DNA of 64,000 nt from a virus: the IMG/VR virus record IMGVR_UViG_3300033146_003955, positions 62,001 through 126,000 of that record; one strand, written 5' to 3'. Below, in pieces: positions 30,480-37,981 of this stretch. A model generated the notes under the pieces. That model did no database searches and had not been told where the DNA came from. It saw only the letters and a list, made by a program, of their open reading frames with translations. Made by a program: the position numbers and the translations under genes. The stretch's first letter is position 1; every line of letters begins with the position of its first letter.

Positions 30480-31178
30480 ATGGTTAGAAGTTACCCGGCA
30501 CTTACCACCCTTATACGTGGTAGATTAAATAGAGACATATCTGATGCACAATTTTTTCTTCATGAAAAAGGTATTGCACTTCTGATAGATGATGAAAATC
30601 TTTATTCTCTTAAAACAGAAAATGATGGTCATAAGTCTGAACTTTTTGAAGTTTGTTACAAAGGTTTAATATATCGTGGAACTGAATTGGTGTGTTTTAA
30701 GGGACCAAGAGTACCTGAAATGTCTCTCAAAGAAGCTCAAGAGAAAGATACAATAGTTTGGAATGACAAGACAGTTTTTGCTGAAAAAATTAAAGGTAAA
30801 AAAATGTATATGTATTGGGATTACGAGAAAGAAGATTGGCAATTTGCAGATGAGAATAAAGCCATAAATAAATCTTATGGTGATATTTTAAGAAATAAAC
30901 TTTATAACATCATGGGAATTGAATATTTTTTTACTTACGTTTTTATAATATCTGAAAATAATATTAAACATGAAACTGGCATTTATCTTGAAACAATGTA
31001 TGATAACAAAAAAGGTAAAGAAATAAAATGGGATAGAGTATGGAATTATGCTATGCGTTTAAAAGCAAAACCTGTTATGTATTATAACTTCGAAGGTTTT
31101 GATAAACTTGAAGAAAGCGATTTCCCTATATATGTATTAGATATCTCTGGAAATAGAATATTATTAACAAAGATGTAA
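30480..31178 (+). CDS. Possible RNA-ligase-like protein (232 aa)
   Basis: ATG 30480 is six nucleotides from AGGAG. The stretch VFAEKIKGKKMYMYWDYEKE resembles the nucleotidyltransferase motif I region of T4 Rnl1-type RNA ligases (EKxDGSxIxxYY), with K-I-K-G in place of KxDG. Later YFFTYVFIISENN and GIYLETMYDNKKGKEI resemble the FxFE and LYLIGARNNxTGEE segments. It may be a diverged or inactive ligase. The remaining motifs cannot be placed with confidence. Confidence 0.4.
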   Translation: MVRSYPALTTLIRGRLNRDISDAQFFLHEKGIALLIDDENLYSLKTENDGHKSELFEVCYKGLIYRGTELVCFKGPRVPEMSLKEAQEKDTIVWNDKTVFAEKIKGKKMYMYWDYEKEDWQFADENKAINKSYGDILRNKLYNIMGIEYFFTYVFIISENNIKHETGIYLETMYDNKKGKEIKWDRVWNYAMRLKAKPVMYYNFEGFDKLEESDFPIYVLDISGNRILLTKM

Positions 31179-31179
31179 A

Positions 31180-32259
31180 ATGAGTTTAAAAAAAACAACT
31201 AAAGAATTTATAAAAGAAGCAAAAGAAATACATGGTGGGAAGTATGATTATTCTTTAGTTAATTATAAGACAGCTATAACTAAAATTAAAATAATATGTT
31301 TAAAACATGGAACGTTTGAACAAATTCCAAATAGTCATTTAAACGGTAGCGGCTGTCCTAAATGTTCACATAAAGGAATTAAATATACAACTGAAGAATT
31401 TATAATAAAAGCAAAAGAAATACATGGTGGGAAGTATGATTATTCTTTAGTTGATTATATTGATAATAAAACTAAAATTAAAATAACATGTCCAAAACAT
31501 GGAGTATTTAAAAAAAGACCTAATTTACATTTATCCAAAAAACAAGGTTGTCCAAAATGTATGGGTAGAAATCGAACAACTGAAGAATTTATAATAAAAG
31601 CAAAAGAAATACATGGTGGGAAGTATGATTATTCTTTAGTTGATTATATTGATAGCACGACTAAAATTAAAATAATATGTCCGAAGCATGGGGTATTTGA
31701 ACAAACACCAGGCAATCATTTTTTAGGTAAAGAATGTTATAACTGTGGCAAATTTAAAATTAAATATACAACTGAAGAATTTATAATAAAAGCAAAAGAA
31801 ATACATGGTGGGAAGTATGATTATTCTTTAGTTGATTATATTGGTAGCACAACTAAAATTAAAATAATATGTCCGAAGCATGGGATATTTAAACAAAAAG
31901 CATCAAGTCATTTAAATGGTAATGGTTGTCCTACTTGTAATAGTTCCAAAGGTGAAATAGAAATTATTAATTATTTAAATTATAAAAATATAAATTATGA
32001 AAGAGAATATAAATTTGATGATTGTAAAGATAAAAGAGTTTTACCTTTTGATTTTTATATAAAAGATTTAAATATTCTTATTGAATTTGACGGAGATCAA
32101 CATAGAAAAGCTATAAAATTTTTTGGTGGAGAAAAAATGTTTAAAGATAGACAACGAAAAGATGTTATAAAAACTAAATATGCAAAAGATAACAATATAC
32201 AATTAATAAGAATAAATTGTGTAAAAGATATTAAAACGCTACTTACATCAATGGAATAA
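31180..32259 (+). CDS. Repeat-module (DUF723-like) putative homing endonuclease with VSR-like nuclease domain, four modules
   Basis: The 359-aa product contains four modules of TTEEFIIKAKEIHGGKYDYSL type with CPKHG...H...CxxC zinc patterns, then a nuclease domain with SKGEIEIINYL, VLPFDFYI, ILIEFDGDQHRKA and IQLIRIN. Long stretches of modules 2-4 are identical at DNA level. It starts one base after the previous stop without SD. Third member of the set with 368 and 19836; intact. Confidence 0.7.
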   Translation: MSLKKTTKEFIKEAKEIHGGKYDYSLVNYKTAITKIKIICLKHGTFEQIPNSHLNGSGCPKCSHKGIKYTTEEFIIKAKEIHGGKYDYSLVDYIDNKTKIKITCPKHGVFKKRPNLHLSKKQGCPKCMGRNRTTEEFIIKAKEIHGGKYDYSLVDYIDSTTKIKIICPKHGVFEQTPGNHFLGKECYNCGKFKIKYTTEEFIIKAKEIHGGKYDYSLVDYIGSTTKIKIICPKHGIFKQKASSHLNGNGCPTCNSSKGEIEIINYLNYKNINYEREYKFDDCKDKRVLPFDFYIKDLNILIEFDGDQHRKAIKFFGGEKMFKDRQRKDVIKTKYAKDNNIQLIRINCVKDIKTLLTSME

Positions 32260-32260
32260 T

Positions 32261-33022
32261 ATGAAATTTAATGATATAAAAACTGAAGATAAAAAAATTT
32301 TAAAAACTAATAAATCTAAAAATACTTTCACACAAAACTCTTCTATTATAGAACATTGGTACCGATTCGGTACAGTTGGTGTTTATATTATGAATAATGG
32401 TAAGAAAGGTCTTTTTCGTGAAATTGCCTCGTATGCTAATGACGGAAAAAAACCTACTTCATGGGCTATGAAAATATATCATACAGACAAATGGCATCTT
32501 CAATTTGGTATTCATCCCAACGCTGATATTACAAAAAATGATATTTTTTTAACTGAAATATTTTCCGTCTTTGAAGAAAAGTATGAATATCTAGAAATAA
32601 CTGGTAATAGAAAAGTTGTACTCTTCACTGAATTTGAGAGTAAAAAAGAAGTAGAAGATATAGCTAATTATATTATTGAAATGTTTAGAAATATAGAATT
32701 AGATTTTGTAAATGAAATTATTAATCCCAATTTTATTACACAAGAAAATCAAGGGAAATTGAAAATTATTGGATATTTCTCTGATGGGAAAAGTGATAAA
32801 GCTTCTCAACAAAAATTTATAGATATGGTTAATAGATTAAATAATATATCTATGAGTGGGAAAGATGAAAGTAATTTTAATATAATAAAAAAAAGAATAT
32901 TACAGAAAGTAATCTTAAGTAGTAAAGACAAACAAGTTTTAAATGATTTATTAAAGGAATACCTATCAGATCATGATAGAATATCTATAGCTATGAAATA
33001 TTTAAAAAAGGATGGAAAATGA
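32261..33022 (+). CDS. Unknown protein (253 aa)
   Basis: Starts one base after the endonuclease stop. Mixed alpha/beta N-terminal 160 residues and a helical C-terminal third. It overlaps the exonuclease gene (ATGA), so it may take part in DNA metabolism. No family recognised. Confidence 0.65.
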   Translation: MKFNDIKTEDKKILKTNKSKNTFTQNSSIIEHWYRFGTVGVYIMNNGKKGLFREIASYANDGKKPTSWAMKIYHTDKWHLQFGIHPNADITKNDIFLTEIFSVFEEKYEYLEITGNRKVVLFTEFESKKEVEDIANYIIEMFRNIELDFVNEIINPNFITQENQGKLKIIGYFSDGKSDKASQQKFIDMVNRLNNISMSGKDESNFNIIKKRILQKVILSSKDKQVLNDLLKEYLSDHDRISIAMKYLKKDGK

Positions 33023-33945
33023 AACATTTATTAATAGATGCTAACAATATCGCATCACTTAGCTTTTTCCGCGCTAAATCTATTATGATGAAAGAAATAA
33101 ATTCTAAAATTGATATTGATAATGAAAAAGAATTAATTACGGAAGTTCAAAAAAATATTATAGGTTTTTCTACACATATGTTTTTTAACAAACTTCATAG
33201 TATTATGAAGTTAAACAAAGGTGCTAAAGTTTATATTATTTGGGATGGTAAAGGCGGTTCTAATTGGAGAAAAAAAATTAATTCTGACTATAAAGCAAAT
33301 AGGAAACATGGCAATGATAGTTTCTACCCTGTATATATTAATATGATGAATAAATCAAAAGAAATTCTTAAATCTTATCCTGTTGTTCAATTTACAAAGC
33401 AAGAAGCTGAAGCTGACGATTTAATTTATTCTATAGTTAAATATGTAAGTAACAACGTTGAATCAGAAGTAGCAACAAATAAATTAATTGATAAATCATA
33501 TATTAACGTAGTTTCTACAGATACAGATATGATACAGCTGGCACAGCAATTTTCAAATGTAGATATTTATAACCCTATAACTAAAAAAAATCAAGTAATA
33601 CCAGAATACAATTATGTACTTTACAAATCTATAGTTGGTGATAAAAGCGATAATATTGTTGGCGTTCCAAGATACGGAAAAAAGAAAGGAGCAAATGCAG
33701 CGATAGCTGGTATTGATTCTATGAAAGAAGAATTTCACCCTCTTATTAAAAATAATTTATTAATTATTGATATGGCACAAAATCCTAATCAAAAAGATAA
33801 TTATTCATATATAAGTGAAATTATTAAAGGAACGAAAATAACTCTTGATATTGATAAAATTAAAAAACACTACTTTGATTTAAAATTAAAATCACTTCTT
33901 GATGGATTGGATACTACATCTAAACTATTAAAGAATCTTCTATAA
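33019..33945 (+). CDS. 5'-3' exonuclease / flap endonuclease (T4 RNase H-like)
   Basis: The 308-aa product has the metal-binding acidic residues of the FEN family in order: D7 (LLIDANN), the YIIWDGKGG strand, E129/E131/D133/D134 (EAEADD), D168/D170 (STDTD) and GDKSDNI (207-213) before the helix-hairpin region. It would remove RNA primers or 5' flaps in lagging-strand synthesis. Coupled to the gene before it; SD GGAAA. Confidence 0.88.
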   Translation: MKHLLIDANNIASLSFFRAKSIMMKEINSKIDIDNEKELITEVQKNIIGFSTHMFFNKLHSIMKLNKGAKVYIIWDGKGGSNWRKKINSDYKANRKHGNDSFYPVYINMMNKSKEILKSYPVVQFTKQEAEADDLIYSIVKYVSNNVESEVATNKLIDKSYINVVSTDTDMIQLAQQFSNVDIYNPITKKNQVIPEYNYVLYKSIVGDKSDNIVGVPRYGKKKGANAAIAGIDSMKEEFHPLIKNNLLIIDMAQNPNQKDNYSYISEIIKGTKITLDIDKIKKHYFDLKLKSLLDGLDTTSKLLKNLL

Positions 33946-33955
33946 AATATATTTC

Positions 33956-34019
33956 ACTCCATTTTTACTATATTTTGGTAATTATATTAAGATAATAGTA
34001 TATAATAAATAAGTGGAGT
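33956..34019 (+). promoter_or_regulatory. Leader of gene 34025: class B box within an ACTCCA/TGGAGT inverted repeat
   Basis: TAAGATAAT (33988-33996) lies 37 nt before the ATG. ACTCCA (33956-33961) can pair with TGGAGT (34014-34019), which is itself the ribosome binding site. Confidence 0.45.
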
Positions 34020-34024
34020 AAAAT

Positions 34025-34426
34025 ATGTTAAAAACTGTCAATTTAATTAATTTTGGAGCTTTTTTAAAAGAAGACATAATAAACGCAATAGGAGAAGAAC
34101 ACTCCATTTTTGTAAAACAGATAAATATAAAAAATACATCTCTCAACTTGAAAAAACACTCAACGTTTATTCAAGTACACGATCTTGTTGAACAAAATAA
34201 AGATTATTTTTCTGAAGACTTCATCGTTAATCTTCCTGGACTTCCAATATTTGCAGCAATGCTTATCGCTGAAATACATGGCTTAACTGGAGCATTCCCT
34301 AAAATAGTAGAATGTGTTAAGGATTATAGCCAAGAAGGTATGTTCTCTGAATTTAAATATAAACGATTATACAATTTAGATAGAGAAAGAACACAATCAA
34401 GAGAAAATTATAAAAAATTTAACTAA
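34025..34426 (+). CDS. Unknown protein with VNLPGLPIFAAMLIAEIHG motif (133 aa)
   Basis: Start ATG after TGGAG. The segment VNLPGLPIFAAMLIAEIHG, followed by GAFPKIVECV, recalls a small family that I associate from memory with type III CRISPR accessory proteins (Csx15-type), some of them reported as ring nucleases. That recollection cannot be tested here. The N-terminus (NLINFGAFLKED) also resembles the FLNELNE leader group slightly. Single gene flanked by class B leaders. Confidence 0.5.
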   Translation: MLKTVNLINFGAFLKEDIINAIGEEHSIFVKQINIKNTSLNLKKHSTFIQVHDLVEQNKDYFSEDFIVNLPGLPIFAAMLIAEIHGLTGAFPKIVECVKDYSQEGMFSEFKYKRLYNLDRERTQSRENYKKFN

Positions 34427-34442
34427 TATCTCTTAATTTATA

Positions 34443-34450
34443 TAAGATAA
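34443..34450 (+). promoter_or_regulatory. Class B box TAAGATAA
   Basis: It lies 39 nt before the ATG at 34482; AAAGG is the only SD-like sequence and is rather far from the ATG. Confidence 0.45.
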
Positions 34451-34481
34451 ATAAAACTAAGTAAAAGGTAAAAACAATTAA

Positions 34482-34760
34482 ATGAATGTTGATAAATTTT
34501 TTAATGAATTAAATGAAAAAACTTGGCGCAACGAAAAACGTTTTTTTGTAGAACGCAAATTTGACGCTTTAATTGAATACCTTCAAGAGAATAAAGAAGA
34601 AGTACTTGATGATATAATCGATGATTTAAATGGTATGGAGAAGATGCAAACTGAAGATAAAGAAATATTTGATTATAAAGAGTTTGACAAATGGGTAAAT
34701 GTATTTGCTAAAGACAATATGTCTGCTTGGCTTGAAGAAGTAGACGAAGAAGAAGAATAA
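34482..34760 (+). CDS. Small protein with FFNELNE N-terminus (92 aa)
   Basis: MNVDKFFNELNEK closely matches the leader of the gene at 1492. The body is acidic and helical, ending EEVDEEEE. Abuts the next gene. Function unknown. Confidence 0.6.
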   Translation: MNVDKFFNELNEKTWRNEKRFFVERKFDALIEYLQENKEEVLDDIIDDLNGMEKMQTEDKEIFDYKEFDKWVNVFAKDNMSAWLEEVDEEEE

Positions 34761-35546
34761 ATGGATTTATCCACACTCGCAGCTTCTATAGTTAACCAAC
34801 CTAAATCATCTAAAAAAGATTATCAAACTTTAATGCCTCAACAGCAGCAAACACGTTCTTATTCAGATGAACCCACTATAAACTATTCAGAATTAATTAT
34901 AAATGTAACTCGATTCAAATTTGGTAAAACTAGACTTGGTTGGACTCTTCAATATAAAATAAATTATCCTCTTAGTTCTTTTAATAGGAAAACTACAGAC
35001 TTAAGACAAATAAAACAATATGCTAAAGATTACTTAGAAGCAAATACTGATAAAAAAGATTTGCCCTATATTGATATTACTAAAATAAGTGAATATTTGA
35101 TTGAATATCGTTTTAATCATAAAAAATGGATTAAAGCTAATTTCAGTAGAAAACCTCATTTTATGCCTCCAACTACTTTATATTGGAAATATAAAATAGA
35201 TATACCTAGAATAATTTTTGTTAATCAAGTAGGTTCAGATTTACAAAAATTTATAGAAGAGATGTTTTATGAATATATAGATAAACGAGCCAATCTCTTG
35301 AAACATAAAGAATTCTCCTTTGTGCAGCGAATGGTTGCAAAACTTTTCACTTTTAAGTGGGATAGAGTAAATATGAGAATGTATGCACATTTAAAATATT
35401 CTGTTATTTTAGGTTCTCTTGCTATATATATGTCCCTTTACCATAAAAAAGATGCCAATAAATATGATATTAAAAAACTTCAACGTAAAGCTTCAAATCT
35501 TGGTGATATAAAGAAACTTGATAAATATATAAAGAGGTTGAAATGA
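34761..35546 (+). CDS. Unknown basic protein (261 aa)
   Basis: Begins right after the previous stop. A Gln-rich, probably flexible N-terminal 45 residues precede a Lys/Tyr/Phe-rich alpha/beta domain. Overlaps the next start (ATGA). No motif recognised. Confidence 0.65.
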   Translation: MDLSTLAASIVNQPKSSKKDYQTLMPQQQQTRSYSDEPTINYSELIINVTRFKFGKTRLGWTLQYKINYPLSSFNRKTTDLRQIKQYAKDYLEANTDKKDLPYIDITKISEYLIEYRFNHKKWIKANFSRKPHFMPPTTLYWKYKIDIPRIIFVNQVGSDLQKFIEEMFYEYIDKRANLLKHKEFSFVQRMVAKLFTFKWDRVNMRMYAHLKYSVILGSLAIYMSLYHKKDANKYDIKKLQRKASNLGDIKKLDKYIKRLK

Positions 35547-35824
35547 TAAAATATTATAAACTTATAAAATATATTTTAGAAAATAATAAAATAGAACTTA
35601 ATTTAATTGATGATTTTTCTATAGGTAAATATTTTATATTTGATATAGATGACTTTGGGTATGACGATAAAGGTAAAAGATTAGACTATGTTGAGGCTGA
35701 TGATTTAATGGAAAAAACAATGTATGATACTAAAATTAAATATAAAAATAAGAATTGGTATGTTGAAGTTGATGAAGATGTTATTGCTGTATGTCCAAAA
35801 GAGCATAAAGAAGTATTAATATAA
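35543..35824 (+). CDS. Unknown acidic protein (93 aa)
   Basis: ATGA overlap with the preceding gene and GAGG upstream. Tyr/Asp-rich (FDIDDFGYDDKG). Not recognised. Confidence 0.6.
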   Translation: MIKYYKLIKYILENNKIELNLIDDFSIGKYFIFDIDDFGYDDKGKRLDYVEADDLMEKTMYDTKIKYKNKNWYVEVDEDVIAVCPKEHKEVLI

Positions 35825-35851
35825 TTATGAATAATCTTTAAGGAGTTGAAC

Positions 35852-36310
35852 CTGGCAAACAAAAAATATAAATCATCAATGTTCAATTACAGAAAAAAGT
35901 TTAAACCTAATACGAAAAGAAATGCTGGGAATAGGGTTCAGGATATAAAAAAGAGAAGAGGTTTATATACTGAGAGTTGGGACTCAATAAGAAAACAGTG
36001 TTATCGTCGTGATGGCTATAGATGTGTAATGTGTGGCAAAAAGGGTAAGATATCAGCTCATCATATTGTTCCTGTTCGTATCTCTCATAATAACTCTCTT
36101 ACAAATTTAGTCAGTGTGTGTGATAGATGTCATAAGAGATTAGAAGAAGTAGGCTTCGCAATCCTTAGAAATGGCGGTCATCAATCAGATGTTAGACGAG
36201 TAGAACTAACAATGATTATGGAAGCTAAACAGAAGAGGAAAGAGAAGGAAAGAAAACTTATAGCTAAAAAGAGATTAGAAGAAGGGAAAGATGTACCTAG
36301 TAACAATTGA
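35852..36310 (+). CDS. HNH endonuclease, apparently starting at CTG
   Basis: The product (152 aa) has a complete HNH motif: CVMCGKKGKISAHHIVPV, an Asn (SLTNLVSVC) and CDRCHKRL, with the CxxC pairs binding zinc. The frame has no ATG near its beginning. AAGGAG (35840-35845) is six nucleotides from CTG 35852 (giving M/L-ANKKYKSSM) but touches TTG 35846; the first ATG is at residue 10. HNH enzymes in phages act in packaging or as mobile endonucleases. Which one is unclear. Confidence 0.75.
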   Translation: MANKKYKSSMFNYRKKFKPNTKRNAGNRVQDIKKRRGLYTESWDSIRKQCYRRDGYRCVMCGKKGKISAHHIVPVRISHNNSLTNLVSVCDRCHKRLEEVGFAILRNGGHQSDVRRVELTMIMEAKQKRKEKERKLIAKKRLEEGKDVPSNN

Positions 36311-36494
36311 TCCTGCAAATAATTGGTATTCAATACATAGTGGTGATAGGTACTCACAATCTTCATATATCGTCCATAAAGAAATTATTAATCTTTATGG
36401 TGTTGGTGACTTTGAGCCTGGTTCAATTATCTCACTATTTTCAGTTGAAAGATTCGATACACTGCAAAAAAAGTATAAAGTATTTCATTTCTGA
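36291..36494 (+). CDS. Unknown small protein (67 aa)
   Basis: ATG overlaps the HNH gene end by 20 nt with GAAGGG upstream. Beta-rich (MYLVTIDPANNWYSIHSGD), probably a small barrel. No family recognised. Confidence 0.55.
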   Translation: MYLVTIDPANNWYSIHSGDRYSQSSYIVHKEIINLYGVGDFEPGSIISLFSVERFDTLQKKYKVFHF

Positions 36495-36541
36495 AGTCTT
36501 AAAATAAATTTACAAAAATAGATAATATTAAGGATACTCAG

Positions 36542-36549
36542 TAAGATAA
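36542..36549 (+). promoter_or_regulatory. Class B box TAAGATAA
   Basis: It lies 31 nt before the ATG at 36573, with AAAGGAG between. Confidence 0.5.
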
Positions 36550-36572
36550 CTTTATAGATTAAAGGAGTTAAT

Positions 36573-36722
36573 ATGGGAGATACTGAGAAAAAAGCTTTGC
36601 TTAAACTTATGAAGGACATGAAAGAAGTTAAAGAAAATGTTTCATATCTTGTTGAAGCAGTAGAATTATTATTATCAATTCAAACACAAGCAATAAAAGA
36701 TAATAATAACAGGAGAAGATAG
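36573..36722 (+). CDS. Small helical protein (49 aa)
   Basis: ATG follows AAAGGAG by six nucleotides and the frame ends at TAG 36720-36722, overlapping the next GTG by one base. The product (MGDTEKKALLKLMKDMKEV and on) is a single amphipathic helix or coiled coil with an Arg-rich end. Unknown function. Confidence 0.65.
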   Translation: MGDTEKKALLKLMKDMKEVKENVSYLVEAVELLLSIQTQAIKDNNNRRR

Positions 36723-37057
36723 TGTATGAATATACTCTAAATCAACAAATAAATTTACATGATTTAGTAAAATTAAATTTTGTTGGGGAAGTAGAATATA
36801 ATGATAATGCCTTAACCATTGTTGAGAGCTGGATGTCAAGCGATGAATTTTTTACAAAGTTTAAAGATAAAAGTAGTTATTTTACTATAGACCCTGGAAC
36901 ACTAATAAAATTTGAAATTGTTTCTAATACTATACAGGTAATATTCTATGCTGCAGTTATGATGGAAGACGATATAACAGATGGTGGGTGGGGCACACTT
37001 ACAATTATTGGTGATAAGATTAAAAAGTTTATATATATGGCAAATGAATTAGATTAA
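36722..37057 (+). CDS. Unknown acidic protein (111 aa)
   Basis: GTG start seven nucleotides after AGGAG. Probably beta-rich (YFTIDPGTLIKFEIVSNTI). Follows the small helical gene directly. Not recognised. Confidence 0.6.
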   Translation: MYEYTLNQQINLHDLVKLNFVGEVEYNDNALTIVESWMSSDEFFTKFKDKSSYFTIDPGTLIKFEIVSNTIQVIFYAAVMMEDDITDGGWGTLTIIGDKIKKFIYMANELD

Positions 37058-37074
37058 TAAATAAGGAGATAGAT

Positions 37075-37302
37075 ATGGCTGATAAAAAAGAAGATAAAAA
37101 AAAGGGTGTATTTACAAATTATACAAAAATCCCTGTAAAAAAGCGTCCTTATTATTACGATTATAACGATACTTCAAAAGAGGAAAAAGAATTTGCAGAT
37201 ATGTTTTCTGAATTGGGTTCTTTTAATGATAAATTAAAAGATGAATTAAAAAAGGATAAACCCGCTAAAATTAAAATTAAAGGTTCTAAAGACTCAGAAT
37301 AG
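37075..37302 (+). CDS. Small Lys/Asp-rich protein (75 aa)
   Basis: SD AAGGAG. Highly charged, likely disordered (KKEDKKKGVF, DDKLK-type stretches). Last gene before a terminator. Unknown. Confidence 0.6.
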   Translation: MADKKEDKKKGVFTNYTKIPVKKRPYYYDYNDTSKEEKEFADMFSELGSFNDKLKDELKKDKPAKIKIKGSKDSE

Positions 37303-37324
37303 TATTTTTGTATATTAACATAAT

Positions 37325-37353
37325 AAAGCTACCTTAAGGGGTAGCTTTTTTTT
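37325..37353 (+). terminator. Rho-independent terminator
   Basis: AAAGCTACC-ttaagg-GGTAGCTTT followed by a T run, just before the tail operon. Confidence 0.93.
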
Positions 37354-37374
37354 AATGATATTTTATAATATACG

Positions 37375-37384
37375 TAAAGATAAT
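37375..37384 (+). promoter_or_regulatory. Class B box TAAAGATAAT close to the start
   Basis: It starts only 13 nt before the ATG at 37388. AAGATAATTATATG is identical to the sequence before the minus-strand gene at 27942. It lies right after a terminator, at the head of the tail operon. Confidence 0.5.
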
Positions 37385-37387
37385 TAT

Positions 37388-37978
37388 ATGAATTCATTAT
37401 TTAACAAATTGGTCAACACAGTAACAAAACAACAGCAAAGTAATATAATACCTTTTGCTGTTGGCAGAATATATCAATGTAGATACAGGAATTTCAAGCA
37501 AGATCCAGCTCCCTTAGTTTTAATTTTAGGCAGTAATAATTTTTATACAGTTGGTATTAATTTACATTATGTATCAGCTTTTTACCACAACATAGAAGCA
37601 TGGATTATGATGATGAGAAAGAGTAAAAAAGTTTTAACAGGGAAAATAATATATGATGTTATGAAAATGCGAATACCCATGGTTCCTAAAATTGCTTACA
37701 GGAAATACTTCACTTCTATGTTAAGAGGAAGACTAATAAGTCAAGGTCTGTATACAGGTCCTGAAATGGCTGCGATGCAATTAGCTATGGATCCATTTGT
37801 AAGACGTTTAAATAAAAAAATAAATGGTTCAATAGCTAGAGCGGCAGGACCAGGAAGTGAAGAATTGGCCGGAATAAGAAGTCAAATAACACAATCAAGC
37901 TATGCATCTGATTCGCAACGTCCTTTTGCCAACAGAACACAGAAAACAGTCGTCCAATATCGACCACCAGGAGCGTAA
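37388..37978 (+). CDS. Probable tail/baseplate-associated protein (196 aa)
   Basis: ATG 37388 is preferred to an upstream in-frame ATG (37355) that precedes the class B box. The core has GRIYQCRYRNF, APLVLILGS and TVGINLHYV, a pattern common in phage structural proteins next to baseplate hub genes. A basic C-terminal tail is Gln/Ser/Arg-rich. It begins the operon that runs to 52924. Exact role unknown. Confidence 0.6.
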   Translation: MNSLFNKLVNTVTKQQQSNIIPFAVGRIYQCRYRNFKQDPAPLVLILGSNNFYTVGINLHYVSAFYHNIEAWIMMMRKSKKVLTGKIIYDVMKMRIPMVPKIAYRKYFTSMLRGRLISQGLYTGPEMAAMQLAMDPFVRRLNKKINGSIARAAGPGSEELAGIRSQITQSSYASDSQRPFANRTQKTVVQYRPPGA

Positions 37979-37981
37979 TAG

